NCBI GenBank assembly: GCA_020350885.1
Contig: CP070727.1
Location: 3,235,567-3,299,566 of the forward strand
Source of the DNA: a bacterium
Lineage (GTDB): Bacteria; Krumholzibacteriota; Krumholzibacteriia; Krumholzibacteriales; Krumholzibacteriaceae
Direction of reading: 5' to 3'
Length of the DNA stretch: 64,000 nucleotides
Shown here one piece after another: positions 8,817-18,140 of this stretch. A program made the position numbers and the translations under genes. How positions within the stretch are numbered: the stretch's first letter is position 1; every line of letters begins with the position of its first letter. The notes under the pieces are model-generated. The model was not told the DNA's origin. It did not search any database and was given only the letters and a program-made list of their open reading frames with translations.

Positions 8817-9422
8817 ATGTCACAGATAACGATGAATAGGACCATTCACAATACGGTTTTCGCTCTGGCCCTTCTCACGCTGCTGTTTGCCGCTTGCGGC
8901 AGCGGCGAAAAGAGCGATCGGTCTATCAGCGCCAGTGATCTGCCCGATCAAGAGTTTATCGATTTCGAAACGGCCGAGAGCGATTCCGGATTTACGAAGT
9001 GGGTGCTTCGTGCTCCTGTCGCACGGGTCTACAACGCGCGGAAGCTGCTCGTGACCGACCAGCCTGAGGTGGAGTTTTACAACGAGAAGGGCGAGATCGC
9101 ATCGGTTCTGACCGCAGACAAGGGTGAGTACAACGATGTTACGAAGGATCTGACGGCACTCGGTAATGTCGTTGTGACGTCGCAGGAAGGGTATAAACTG
9201 GAAACCGAGAGCCTCGTCTGGATCGATGAAACCGGAGAGATACATACGGAGGATTTCGTCCGGTTCACGAAGGAAAACGATATCCTGACGGGGTACGGAT
9301 TCGAGAGCGATCCGGAGCTTAAGGGCTGGGAGATCAAGCGTGATGTGCGGGCGTACCTGAAGGACGAAGAGGGGATCGTGGGTGAAGAGGTCGAAAAGGA
9401 ACGGACAGGAAAGGACAAGTGA
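8817..9422 (+). CDS. lptC: LPS export protein LptC (lipoprotein form)
   Basis: This 201-residue protein fits LptC, the periplasmic link between the LptBFG transporter and the LptA bridge. It begins with a lipoprotein signal peptide whose lipobox is LFAAC (Cys about residue 27); the E. coli protein instead keeps a membrane anchor. The remainder is the repeating beta strand pattern of the LptA/LptC (OstA-like) fold, with [20 protein letters not shown] and [20 protein letters not shown]. An ATG at 8832 is an alternative start; neither has a clear ribosome binding site. lptA, which normally lies between lptC and lptB, is absent here. Confidence 0.82.
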   Translation: MSQITMNRTIHNTVFALALLTLLFAACGSGEKSDRSISASDLPDQEFIDFETAESDSGFTKWVLRAPVARVYNARKLLVTDQPEVEFYNEKGEIASVLTADKGEYNDVTKDLTALGNVVVTSQEGYKLETESLVWIDETGEIHTEDFVRFTKENDILTGYGFESDPELKGWEIKRDVRAYLKDEEGIVGEEVEKERTGKDK

Positions 9423-9423
9423 C

Positions 9424-10179
9424 GTGATCGAGCCGCGCAAGACCTCCACGGGTAACGGTGAAGGGCTGAGCTGTCGCGGCCTGGTGAAGGTATACGGGAA
9501 ACGGAAGGTCGTTGACGGTGTATCATTCGATGTACATCGCGGTGAGGTCGTAGGGCTTCTCGGTCCGAACGGCGCAGGGAAAACGACCTGTTTTTACATG
9601 ATCGTCGGGATGATCAGGCCGGAGGACGGCCATGTGGCGCTGGACAGCGAGGAGATAACGGACCTACCGATGTATCAACGGGCGAGGAAGGGAATCGGTT
9701 ATCTACCCCAGGAGGCATCGGTCTTCCGCCGGTTGAGCGTGGAACAAAACCTGATGGCTATACTCGAGACCCTGCCCATATCGAAGAACGAGCGGAAGGA
9801 GCGGCTCGAATCGCTCCTCGACGAGCTCAACATCAATCAGCTCAGGAAGAGCTACGGCTATCAGCTCTCGGGTGGTGAACGCCGGCGTGTCGAGATCACC
9901 CGTTCCCTGGTTACCGACCCCTCGTTCATGCTCCTGGACGAGCCGTTCGCCGGCATCGATCCGATCGCTGTCGCCGATCTCCAGGCGATCGTTCAGAAGC
10001 TCCGTGAGCGGGGATTGGGTGTGCTCATCACCGATCACAATGTGCGGGAGACATTGTCAATAACCGATAGGGCGTATATCATGTATGAGGGGTGTATACG
10101 GCGTTCAGGGACGGCCACCGAGCTCGCCGCCGATCCGGAAGTGCGTGAGATATACCTCGGAGAGGCGTTTCGCCTCTGA
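9424..10179 (+). CDS. lptB: LPS export ABC transporter ATP-binding protein LptB
   Basis: This 251-residue ATPase powers lipopolysaccharide extraction by LptFG, encoded at 29-31.6 kb in this window. Walker A is GPNGAGKTT, the signature is [11 protein letters not shown], Walker B is [14 protein letters not shown] and the switch histidine follows in LITDHNVRE. The GTG at 9424 is chosen because gaaagga lies eight bases upstream and it starts one base after the lptC stop; the open frame runs back to 9382 inside lptC. The C-terminus YLGEAFRL matches the LptB family ending. The order lptC-lptB-rpoN is the common Gram-negative arrangement minus lptA. Confidence 0.95.
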   Translation: MIEPRKTSTGNGEGLSCRGLVKVYGKRKVVDGVSFDVHRGEVVGLLGPNGAGKTTCFYMIVGMIRPEDGHVALDSEEITDLPMYQRARKGIGYLPQEASVFRRLSVEQNLMAILETLPISKNERKERLESLLDELNINQLRKSYGYQLSGGERRRVEITRSLVTDPSFMLLDEPFAGIDPIAVADLQAIVQKLRERGLGVLITDHNVRETLSITDRAYIMYEGCIRRSGTATELAADPEVREIYLGEAFRL

Positions 10180-10196
10180 GACAGGACGGCTTGCTT

Positions 10197-11609
10197 ATGG
10201 AGATGAAGGTTGGACTGCACATGGGCCTCCAGCAGAGGCTCGTCATGACACCCCGGCTCCAACAGGCCTTGAAGCTGCTGCAGATGCCGATGCAGGAGCT
10301 TCAGCAGGTTCTCAAGCAGGAGATACTTCAGAATCCACTGCTGGAGGAGGTGGATGACTCGTTGGAGTCCTCGGAGGAGGAGACATCCGCCGAGGATGAG
10401 GAGTCCGAGGGAGAGGAAACGGAGGAGGGTGAAGAGCAGATCGATTGGGACGATTACTTCGAGACCGGTTTCGGAATCGGAAGCGGGTACGCGGAGGAGG
10501 AAGAGCGGGAGGAGTTTCTCGAGAAAGTACCCGTAGCCAAGCAGAGCTTTTCCGATTATCTCATGAGCCAGCTCAGACTTGTGACCGGTGACGAGAGGGT
10601 ACTGGAGATCGGAGCATACATCATCGGCAGCCTCGACGATTCAGGATATCTCACCTGTCCGCTTGCGGAGCTTACAAATACCTTCAAAACGACGGAAGAG
10701 GAGGTGGAGACGGTCCTTAAGCTGATCCAGACCTTCGACCCACCGGGTGTCGGGGCCCGTGACCTCAAGGAATCGTTACTGATTCAGCTCGATATGAGGG
10801 GGCTTGCCGACAGCATGGCCGCGCGGATCGTTCGGGATCACTTCGAGGAATTCAAGCAGAAGAAATACCTGGACGTCAGCAAGAAACTCAAGATATCCCT
10901 CAAGGAGGTCCAGGCCCAGGCGAAGGTCATCGGAGCTCTCAATCCCAAGCCCGGTCTCGATGTCCTGGTGGACGAGCCGAAGTACGTGATTCCAGATCTC
11001 ATCGTTGAGCGGGTGGGGGAGAACTATATCGTTTTTCTGAACGATCGCAATGTCCCGCGCCTGAGGATCAGCCAGTCCTACCGGGACGAGCTCAAGAGCA
11101 ACAAGCAGCTCAGTAGCGAGACGAGGGATTTCATACAGGGCCGCCTCAAAAACGCGAAATGGCTGATCCAGACCATTGAGCAGCGCCGTAGGACCATGAT
11201 CAAGGTCATGGAGTGCATCGTCCAGGAACAGTATGAGTTTTTCGAAAAGGGCACTGCCCATCTGAAACCGTTGACGCTGCAACAGGTCGCAAGCAAGATC
11301 AGTATGCACGAATCAACGGTGAGCCGGGTGACGACGAACAAGTACGTTCAGACGCCGCGAGGAGTGTATGAGCTCAAATTTTTCTTCAGTTCGAGTCTCG
11401 GCACCGAGGACGGAGAAGAGGTTTCGGCGAAGAGCGCCAAGCTGAAGATAAAGGAGATTATTGCGAAGGAAAACCAGAAGAAGCCGTTGAGCGATCAGAA
11501 GATTGCGGATATACTGAAAAGGGATGGTCTTATTATAGCGAGACGTACGGTGGCGAAATACAGGGAACAGCTTGGTATTCTTCCGGCACGCCATAGAAAA
11601 CAGTATTAG
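10197..11609 (+). CDS. rpoN: RNA polymerase sigma-54 factor
   Basis: This 470-residue protein is the alternative sigma factor that needs enhancer-binding ATPases. Region I is glutamine and leucine rich (QQRLVMTPRLQQALKLLQM), followed by a strongly acidic region II (about residues 50-90), the core-binding domain, a helix-turn-helix (LTLQQVASKISMHESTVSRV) and the RpoN box (ARRTVAKYREQLGI) that reads the -24 element. ATG 10197 has an aggacgg site at seven bases; TTG 10191 in the same frame is less likely. It follows lptB by 17 bases. A sigma-54 promoter sequence lies 2.5 kb upstream at the head of this run. Confidence 0.97.
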   Translation: MEMKVGLHMGLQQRLVMTPRLQQALKLLQMPMQELQQVLKQEILQNPLLEEVDDSLESSEEETSAEDEESEGEETEEGEEQIDWDDYFETGFGIGSGYAEEEEREEFLEKVPVAKQSFSDYLMSQLRLVTGDERVLEIGAYIIGSLDDSGYLTCPLAELTNTFKTTEEEVETVLKLIQTFDPPGVGARDLKESLLIQLDMRGLADSMAARIVRDHFEEFKQKKYLDVSKKLKISLKEVQAQAKVIGALNPKPGLDVLVDEPKYVIPDLIVERVGENYIVFLNDRNVPRLRISQSYRDELKSNKQLSSETRDFIQGRLKNAKWLIQTIEQRRRTMIKVMECIVQEQYEFFEKGTAHLKPLTLQQVASKISMHESTVSRVTTNKYVQTPRGVYELKFFFSSSLGTEDGEEVSAKSAKLKIKEIIAKENQKKPLSDQKIADILKRDGLIIARRTVAKYREQLGILPARHRKQY

Positions 11610-11640
11610 AAGTGATATACTTACGGGTTGAAAGCGATAC

Positions 11641-12567
11641 ATGACATTGTCAACAGAGACTCGATTCTCCAATAGACTGCCGTATTGGTTGCGGAGGAGA
11701 ATTCCCAATCTGAGTGAATCCACCCGTGTCGAGAGTACGATCAGGCGGCACCGCCTTCACACGGTCTGCCATGAGGCACTGTGCCCGAACAGGGCGGAAT
11801 GCTACGCGAAGGGTAAGGTCACCTTCAGCATCATGGGGGATATATGCACACGTGCCTGCCGCTTCTGCTCGGTGAAGAAGGGAATCCCGGGGCCTCCCGA
11901 CGATGGGGAGCCCGGGCGGCTCGCTGCGGCCGTTCGGGAACTGGGCCTGACCCATGTGATCGTCACATCTGTGACACGGGATGATCTTCCGGACGGGGGC
12001 GCCTCGCGCTACGCTGCGGTGATCGAAACACTCGGTCGCATGGATCCACCACCGGTCATCGAAGTACTCGTTCCCGACTTCCAGGGGGATGGGGAGGCGC
12101 TGGATGCCGTCTTATCGGCCGGACCGGATATCTTTTCCCATAACATGGAAACGGTAAAGAGACTGTACGGAACAATGCGCAGGGGCGCAGATTACGAGAG
12201 ATCATTGTCGATACTTTCCGAGGCAAAGGAACGATGCAAGGGGGTGATGACGAAATCGGCACTTATTCTCGGAATGGGGGAACGTATTGAAGAGGTGATA
12301 GAGGTGTTAATCGATCTCAGGAGGGCTGACTGTGATTTTATTGCTATCGGACAATACCTCCGGCCCGGCCTGGATCAAATCCTTGTCGGGGAGTACATCC
12401 CACCCGAAACATTTGCCTGGTTCGAGGAACGGGCGTATGAGATGGGATTTCTCGAGGCGACGGCCGGTCCCCTGGTGCGGAGCTCGTACCAGGAGAGCCG
12501 TATCACAGCCTATCGCCCCCGAGTTGTCACGGACCGGGTTTCTCTTGTGAGGAGGAATGTGCTATGA
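11641..12567 (+). CDS. lipA: Lipoyl synthase
   Basis: This 308-residue radical SAM enzyme inserts two sulfurs into octanoyl groups on lipoyl domains. Both iron-sulfur motifs are present: the auxiliary cluster CX4CX5C as CHEALCPNRAEC and the radical SAM CX3CX2C as CTRACRFC. The C-terminal serine region appears as LVRSSYQE. Its place between rpoN and hpf is unusual, since those two genes are normally adjacent; its stop overlaps the hpf start codon, so it is translationally coupled. No lipB or lplA is seen nearby. Confidence 0.95.
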   Translation: MTLSTETRFSNRLPYWLRRRIPNLSESTRVESTIRRHRLHTVCHEALCPNRAECYAKGKVTFSIMGDICTRACRFCSVKKGIPGPPDDGEPGRLAAAVRELGLTHVIVTSVTRDDLPDGGASRYAAVIETLGRMDPPPVIEVLVPDFQGDGEALDAVLSAGPDIFSHNMETVKRLYGTMRRGADYERSLSILSEAKERCKGVMTKSALILGMGERIEEVIEVLIDLRRADCDFIAIGQYLRPGLDQILVGEYIPPETFAWFEERAYEMGFLEATAGPLVRSSYQESRITAYRPRVVTDRVSLVRRNVL

Positions 12568-13112
12568 AGTTGACTACCACTGCGAGGCATTTCGAAGCCA
12601 ATCCTGATCTGATTGCACATACTGAAAAAAGGTTGTTGAAGCTCAAGCGATTCTTCGATCATATCCTGCATGTGGATGTCATCATGTCTGTGGAGAAATT
12701 TAGGCATATTGCTGAAGTCAATGTTCACGTGAACGGTCATGATTTTACCTCCAAGGAAGAATCAGAGGACATGAAGGTTTCGATAGACAAGGCGGCAAAG
12801 AGCCTCGAGAGGCAAATGAAGAAATTCAAGGGGAAGATCATATCGAATCATCATAGGGGGAGAAAGGTCGTAGATACATCAATGTCCAAGGAGCGGGTTG
12901 TTCGGTCCGGCAGCCTCGGTGACGGCGGTGGTGTTGAATATACGGATCATATAATGCGCGAGATTCCCGAATACAGCGTCGAGGAGGCGATAATATTAAT
13001 GGAGAATCGGGAGGAAACCTTCCTGCTGTTCAACGATAGGGATTCCGGCAAGCTCAATGTCGTTTACAAACGGAGCGACGGGAATTACGGTGTCATCGAC
13101 ACGTCGAAATAG
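12564..13112 (+). CDS. hpf: Ribosome hibernation promoting factor, long form
   Basis: This 182-residue protein belongs to the HPF/RaiA family that binds the 30S decoding channel in resting cells. The N-terminal domain (about 1-95) is the usual beta-alpha-beta-beta-beta-alpha unit ending in the basic helix SIDKAAKSLERQMKKFKGK. The C-terminal domain (about 125-180, with EEAIILMENREETFLLFNDRDSGKLNVVYKR in two parts) is the dimerisation domain of the long form that drives 100S ribosome pairing. The ATG overlaps the lipA stop and has a gaggagg site. In Gram-negatives this gene usually follows rpoN and precedes ptsN; ptsN is absent. Confidence 0.93.
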   Translation: MKLTTTARHFEANPDLIAHTEKRLLKLKRFFDHILHVDVIMSVEKFRHIAEVNVHVNGHDFTSKEESEDMKVSIDKAAKSLERQMKKFKGKIISNHHRGRKVVDTSMSKERVVRSGSLGDGGGVEYTDHIMREIPEYSVEEAIILMENREETFLLFNDRDSGKLNVVYKRSDGNYGVIDTSK

Positions 13113-13238
13113 GGAGGCGGTGCATGATGCGCATACGTGCCCCTGCGCCGTATGTGGGAATTATTCAAGAAGCAGGGGGAAAGAAATCCTATAGCGGTGC
13201 GGCGGTAACGATACGATGATCCGCACGAGGAGGGAGAT

Positions 13239-14207
13239 GTGGGAAACGAGTACTCGACCGAAGAGTTCTACAAGGAAACGTACGAGGAATTCGATTTCGA
13301 TATCCTGACCACAGGCCTTACGAGCAAAGTTCCAATCACCGTTCCGGATATTCACCGGCCGGCGTTCGCACTCACGGGATTCATGGAGAATTACCTCTAT
13401 CAGCGGATCCAGATCATCGGCGAGACAGAGCTTCTCTACCTGCGCTCCCTGAGTCCGAAGCAGCAGAAGGAGGCGATACAGCGCCTCTTTACGAAACCAC
13501 TCCCCTGTATCATCATCACCAAGGGCCTGGAGGTGCCGAACGATCTCATTTCTCTCGCCGAAGAACACGCCGTACCGGTCATTAGGACGCCGCTCTCGAC
13601 GACCCCGTTCATCCATTCACTCACGGGACATCTCGAAACCGTCTTTGCTCCACGCGCGACAACGCACGGCTCGTTGGTGGATGTATACGGCGTCGGTCTG
13701 CTCTTCATGGGAAAGAGCGGGATCGGCAAAAGTGAGATCGCCCTCGATCTCGTCGAACGCGGCCACCGACTCGTTGCCGACGACGTCGTCGAGATTACGA
13801 GACACGGGGATGTGCTGATCGGCAGGGGACAGGAACACCTGCGCCATTTCATGGAGATCAGGGGATTGGGGATCATCAATGTGATGGATGTCTTCGGGAT
13901 CAGGGCCGGCAGGATCCAGAAACGGATCGAGGTCGTGGTCCAGCTCGAGGTTTGGGATCCGAAACGTGACTGGGACCGGCTCGGCCTCGACGAACACTAT
14001 ATGGAAATTCTGGGAGTGAATGTACGGCAACTGATCATTCCGGTCTACCCGGGTAAGAATATAACAGTGATATCCGAAGCGATCGCGTTGAACCATATGC
14101 TCAAGGTCTATGGTATCGATGCGGCGAAACGTCTTGACAAGCAGCTCGTAGATATGATGGAAAGTGATAAAAAGACGAGACGGTATCTGAAGTACGACAC
14201 GGAATGA
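13239..14207 (+). CDS. hprK: HPr kinase/phosphorylase
   Basis: This 322-residue enzyme phosphorylates and dephosphorylates HPr on Ser46. The C-terminal catalytic domain has the P-loop GKSGIGKSE, the following DLVERGHRLVADDVVEI segment, and the family signature EIRGLGIINVMDVFG. The N-terminal half is the regulatory domain. GTG 13239 has an excellent gaggaggg site, though an ATG two bases earlier is in another frame. It sits at the head of the mannose-class PTS genes and overlaps the EIIA start (ATGA). The true HPr with a matching Ser46 is encoded at 18922. Another role in regulating uptake of sugars or envelope synthesis cannot be judged from sequence. Confidence 0.95.
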   Translation: MGNEYSTEEFYKETYEEFDFDILTTGLTSKVPITVPDIHRPAFALTGFMENYLYQRIQIIGETELLYLRSLSPKQQKEAIQRLFTKPLPCIIITKGLEVPNDLISLAEEHAVPVIRTPLSTTPFIHSLTGHLETVFAPRATTHGSLVDVYGVGLLFMGKSGIGKSEIALDLVERGHRLVADDVVEITRHGDVLIGRGQEHLRHFMEIRGLGIINVMDVFGIRAGRIQKRIEVVVQLEVWDPKRDWDRLGLDEHYMEILGVNVRQLIIPVYPGKNITVISEAIALNHMLKVYGIDAAKRLDKQLVDMMESDKKTRRYLKYDTE

Positions 14208-14611
14208 GCGGAGAAGTCGTTAAAACGGAAACAATCGGAATCATCATCACTCACGGCGATCTCGCCGAAGTGCTCAAGAGAACGGTCGAGCTCATCGTGG
14301 GCACCGTCGAGGGTGTATACCCACTGTCCGGCTCGGATCTCTGCAACGAGGATATCATCGGGGAAATCCGGAAATTGATAACGGATGACGGGAAGAGACG
14401 GGCCATTCTTTTCGTGGACTATTTCGGGGGGTCCTGCTGCATCAACAGCGTCCGGGCCGTCGAGGGGGTACCCGGCGTGAAGGTGATCAGTGGAGTCAAT
14501 TTGCCGGTGCTCCTCGATTTTGTAACCAAGCGGGGCACCATGGATTTCGATACGATGGTAGATCATCTGATCCGTCGCGGCCGTGAGAGTGTCCGCGTCA
14601 TCGACTTCTGA
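14204..14611 (+). CDS. PTS mannose-class EIIA component
   Basis: This 135-residue soluble protein is the IIA domain of the mannose/sorbose PTS family. The phosphoacceptor is His17 in IIITHGDLAE, and the fold is supported by ILFVDYFGGSCCINS and VISGVNLPVLLDFV, which match the GxSP/N and NxP segments of the family. It accepts phosphate from HPr and passes it to EIIB, encoded next. The ATG overlaps the hprK stop by four bases. Single EIIA-Man proteins next to hprK are common in Proteobacteria as regulators; here all transport subunits are also present. Confidence 0.92.
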   Translation: MSGEVVKTETIGIIITHGDLAEVLKRTVELIVGTVEGVYPLSGSDLCNEDIIGEIRKLITDDGKRRAILFVDYFGGSCCINSVRAVEGVPGVKVISGVNLPVLLDFVTKRGTMDFDTMVDHLIRRGRESVRVIDF

Positions 14612-14681
14612 GTCTTCGATGATCGATGCAACTACTGAGCCGGTCTCGTATCGATAATCCCAACCGGGACGGTGTGCACGC

Positions 14682-15155
14682 ATGATTGATCTCTTGAGGA
14701 TCGATGATCGATTGATACACGCACAGGTTGTAATCGGGTGGGGGAGGGTGCTCCACCCGGATAGAATCATAGCGGCGGACGACGAGGTGGCCTCGGATGA
14801 ATGGCTCAGGAATCAGTACTTGACTGCCACCCAGCATGAATTTAAAGTTTCAATCCTATCGCTTCAGGATGCCGTAGATCAGATTGCCGGCGGTGTCTTC
14901 GACAGCGAGAAGGTGATACTACTCGTAAAGGGTCCGAAGGACGTTGTCAGACTCATGGACCTGGGACTTCCCGTCGAGGAAGTCAACGTCGGAGGACTTC
15001 ATTACTCGGAGGGAAAAGAGAGGATACTCGATTTCGTGTATCTGAACGAGGCGGACAGGACCGCCCTGCGGGAGCTTGTCAAGCGCGGGGTCACTCTCGA
15101 AGCGCGTGCGCTTCCCGAGAACGATTCGGTGATTTTGAATTCACGGGTCGTTTAG
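14682..15155 (+). CDS. PTS mannose-class EIIB component
   Basis: This 157-residue cytoplasmic protein is the IIB subunit of the mannose/sorbose family. The phosphorylated residue is His13 in LLRIDDRLIHAQVVIGWG, the family signature, followed by the conserved IIAADDEVA strand. VNVGGLHYSEGKERI matches the NIGG segment. The length is the normal one of about 160. It follows EIIA after 70 bases with a weak ribosome binding site and is separated from EIIC by a 2.2-kb glycoside hydrolase gene, which breaks the usual IIAB-IIC-IID order. Confidence 0.93.
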   Translation: MIDLLRIDDRLIHAQVVIGWGRVLHPDRIIAADDEVASDEWLRNQYLTATQHEFKVSILSLQDAVDQIAGGVFDSEKVILLVKGPKDVVRLMDLGLPVEEVNVGGLHYSEGKERILDFVYLNEADRTALRELVKRGVTLEARALPENDSVILNSRVV

Positions 15156-15262
15156 GCGGGCGCCCGCAGGTATGATTTCGCTGTATAGCTCGCAACGACT
15201 TACGGGCGGGAGACGCACAATGCCTGCTCCGGTTTCACTCGAGAGCGAGGTTCTGATCAGGA

Positions 15263-17443
15263 ATGGACAAAAAAGTCACGTTCATACTGGGTCTGCACAA
15301 TCATCAACCGGTCGGCAACTTCAATCACGTAATCGAAGAAGCGTTTCAGAATGCATACCTGCCATTTCTTGAGGTTCTAAACGATTACCCTGACATACCA
15401 TTCGCGTTGCACAACAGTGGTGTGTTGTGGGATTGGTACGAGACAGAGCACCCCGAATATATAGAGCTTCTGATGCGCATGATCTCGCGCGGCCAGGTCG
15501 AGATCATGTCGGGAGGATACTATGAACCGATCCTCTCCGTCATCCCGGAGCGGGACCGGCAGGGGCAGCTCGCCATGATGAAGGATTATATCCTCGGCCG
15601 GTTCGGTACGGTTCCTCGCGGATGCTGGCTCACCGAGCGTATTTGGGAGCCACACCTACCGAAGACACTTTCCGATGCGGGATTATCGTACGTGATTGTC
15701 GACGATTCGCATTTCAAGAGTACAGGTTTCCTCTCTTCCGAGATGCGGGGATTCTTCATGACCGAGGAGGACGGCGCCTATACTCACGTTTTTCCGATCG
15801 ATAAAAAACTCAGGTACCTCATCCCATTCAGCGAGCCCGAGAATGCCATTCGCCATTTTCGGGAGGTGGCCCGGGAAGGGTCAAACGATCACCGGATAGC
15901 GGTGCTTGCGGATGACGGTGAGAAGTTCGGATTGTGGCCCGGAACGCATGAACTCTGCTACGGGCGGAGCTGGCTCCGGCGTTTTTGCGAAGCGCTGCTG
16001 GATAATCGCGAGTGGATCGAGATATCGACCTTCTCGCGGGTACTCGATGCCTGTCAGCCGATTGGAATCGTTTATCTGCCAACGGCCTCTTACAGCGAAA
16101 TGATGGAATGGGCCCTGCCGCTCCGGGCACAGGAACGCTACAAGAAGGTTGAGCACCTCCTTGCCGGGAACGATGCATTCCAGGAGCCGGCGGATGTGAT
16201 CCGTGGAGGATTCTGGCGCAACTTCCTCGTGAAATACGAGGAGAGTAACTGGATGCATAAACGGATGCTCTTCGTGAGCGATATCGTCGAACGGTACCGG
16301 CAGTCGGCCGGTGCCGACACCAGATTCGAACAGGCACGTCATCATCTCTACCAGGCGCAATGCAACTGTGCATACTGGCACGGTCTCTTCGGCGGCCTGT
16401 ACCTGCCGCATCTCCGGAGTGCCGTGTACACACATCTCATCGAGGCCGAGCGCGTCATCGATGAGGCGGCGGGAGGAACGGAGTGCGTGCCCGAAGGCCG
16501 CCGCGGGGACATCGACGGTGACGGTGTCGAAGAGGTGATATTGGCCTCCCGTTACTTACAGGCGTTTTTCAAGACGCGGGGCGCTACATTGCGGGAACTC
16601 GATGCCTTCTCGCCACCCTTCAATCTGACCGACACGTTGACGAGGAGGGAGGAACTGTACCACAGAACAATCTCCGAGGTCGGCGAACAGTCTCCGGGCA
16701 GGACGGAGGAGGCCACGAGCATCCATAATATCTCGCATGTTAAGGAGCGGGATTTGGAGCGGTATCTTTCATATGATTTTCATCTCCGTTCCTCGCTCAG
16801 AGATCATTTCATCGAGACGGATGTGGATCTCGATTCTTTCGCAAGTGCACAGTACAGGGAAGCCGGCGATTTCCTCGATAACGAGTATCTCTTCGATGTG
16901 CAACGGACGGGAGATGGCGCTACAATCGTTTTCGAACGCAAAGGCACAATCTCTCTGGAAAAAGGTAATGCAAGCGTTCTTCTCACGAAGCGTGTTTCAC
17001 TGTCCGGCTCCGCCCCCGAGCTCGAGGTGGCATACACCGTGAAGAACCTCGGTGGTAAAATGGAATGTTGTTTCGCCGTCGAGAGTATCTTCAACCTCCT
17101 TGCAGGTAACGCACCCGATCGTTACTTCAGATTTCCCGATAGGAAGATCCGTGACACCTACCTGCAGTCCACCGGGGAGGAGGCGGATGTCGGTTCGATA
17201 TCGATCGTGGACAAATGGTTGAATGTCGAGATCACCCTCACATTCAATCCCACGTCACTTCTGTGGAGATTTCCCATCGAGACCATTTCGAACTCGGAAT
17301 CGGGCTTCGAACGGATTTACCAGGGTTCCTCTATCGTCCCGGTCTGGCACATAGACCTTAAACGGGGCGGTAGGGCGGAGTGCGGTATCCGCGTATCGGT
17401 TCGTCCCGTCCATGTTTCCCGGCGAGGAGTCGTATCACGATGA
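15263..17443 (+). CDS. GH57 glycoside hydrolase (4-alpha-glucanotransferase or alpha-amylase)
   Basis: This 726-residue protein is a family GH57 enzyme acting on alpha-1,4-glucans, resembling the Thermococcus 4-alpha-glucanotransferase type. Conserved regions are HNHQP (residues 12-16), GGYYEPILS, the nucleophile Glu125 in WLTERIWEPH and the acid/base Asp in LADDGEKFGLWPGTH (about residue 217). A central (beta/alpha)7 barrel is followed by helical and beta-sandwich domains. There is no signal peptide, so it is cytoplasmic and would work on stored glycogen or maltodextrins. It lies inside the PTS gene run and its stop overlaps the EIIC start, so it is translationally coupled to a sugar permease. 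Confidence 0.9.
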   Translation: MDKKVTFILGLHNHQPVGNFNHVIEEAFQNAYLPFLEVLNDYPDIPFALHNSGVLWDWYETEHPEYIELLMRMISRGQVEIMSGGYYEPILSVIPERDRQGQLAMMKDYILGRFGTVPRGCWLTERIWEPHLPKTLSDAGLSYVIVDDSHFKSTGFLSSEMRGFFMTEEDGAYTHVFPIDKKLRYLIPFSEPENAIRHFREVAREGSNDHRIAVLADDGEKFGLWPGTHELCYGRSWLRRFCEALLDNREWIEISTFSRVLDACQPIGIVYLPTASYSEMMEWALPLRAQERYKKVEHLLAGNDAFQEPADVIRGGFWRNFLVKYEESNWMHKRMLFVSDIVERYRQSAGADTRFEQARHHLYQAQCNCAYWHGLFGGLYLPHLRSAVYTHLIEAERVIDEAAGGTECVPEGRRGDIDGDGVEEVILASRYLQAFFKTRGATLRELDAFSPPFNLTDTLTRREELYHRTISEVGEQSPGRTEEATSIHNISHVKERDLERYLSYDFHLRSSLRDHFIETDVDLDSFASAQYREAGDFLDNEYLFDVQRTGDGATIVFERKGTISLEKGNASVLLTKRVSLSGSAPELEVAYTVKNLGGKMECCFAVESIFNLLAGNAPDRYFRFPDRKIRDTYLQSTGEEADVGSISIVDKWLNVEITLTFNPTSLLWRFPIETISNSESGFERIYQGSSIVPVWHIDLKRGGRAECGIRVSVRPVHVSRRGVVSR

Positions 17444-18138
17444 GCCCCATACTGGCAGTGTCACTACTGGGAAGCTCGCTGGCGGTGGAGAACAGGAGCT
17501 CCATCAATCTCCTCATCTCCCAGCCGATAAGCGGCGGATTTCTCACGGGACTTGTTCTGGGTACGCCCGCCGAGGGCTTCTTTATCGGGGCGCTGTTTCA
17601 AATGATGTTCCTCGGCTATGTGCGTGTGCGGGGACAGCGGATCCCCGATCTTCCTGTCGGTGCGGTGACAGGAACGGCCCTCTATGTTCTCACGTACAGA
17701 GGGCTCGGAGGCGATCCCGCCTTTGAGGGACTCGTGCTCTTCTGGTCACTCTTCATTGCGATTCTGGTGAGCGGATTTGGTGGGGCGGTGTACAAGGGTT
17801 GGGAAACCGCTTCGTGGCATCTGTACACCCTGGCGAGAGACTCTGTCAAACAGGGAAGACCGGGAAGCGCTTCGGCGTTGCATCTCTCAACATTGCTCTT
17901 TCACTTCCTCTATGGATTTCTGATCTTGCTTATCGTTATTACGGCCGGACGCTCTTTTATCATGGCCGTCGCCACGAGTGTTCGAGGTGCGACGACGGGC
18001 TCACTCGATATGCTCTCATGCCTCGTTCCGTTCATCGGCATCGGCTTTCTCCTGCGACTCCATTTCACGACCGGCCGGATATTCTGGTTTGGGGCTGGCT
18101 TTCTGGCCTCATATGTCTTCTTCATCGTGCGAGGCTGA
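17440..18138 (+). CDS. PTS mannose-class EIIC component
   Basis: This 232-residue integral membrane protein is the IIC permease subunit of the mannose/sorbose family. It has about seven hydrophobic segments and the family segments SQPISGGFLTGLVLGTPAEG and GALFQMMFLGYVRVRGQRIPD, split as written. The ATG at 17440 overlaps the GH57 stop (ATGA); the open frame runs back to 17380 inside GH57 but the extension is not conserved. EIID follows two bases after its stop. Together EIIC and EIID form the sugar channel; the sugar cannot be deduced. Confidence 0.88.
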   Translation: MSPILAVSLLGSSLAVENRSSINLLISQPISGGFLTGLVLGTPAEGFFIGALFQMMFLGYVRVRGQRIPDLPVGAVTGTALYVLTYRGLGGDPAFEGLVLFWSLFIAILVSGFGGAVYKGWETASWHLYTLARDSVKQGRPGSASALHLSTLLFHFLYGFLILLIVITAGRSFIMAVATSVRGATTGSLDMLSCLVPFIGIGFLLRLHFTTGRIFWFGAGFLASYVFFIVRG

Positions 18139-18140
18139 CC

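Noticed and set aside
13140..13178. Possible hairpin CCCCTGC/GCAGGGG between hpf and hprK, or a ptsN remnant
   Set aside because: The loop is 25 bases and no T run follows; the 126-base gap is too short for ptsN and shows no matching frame.
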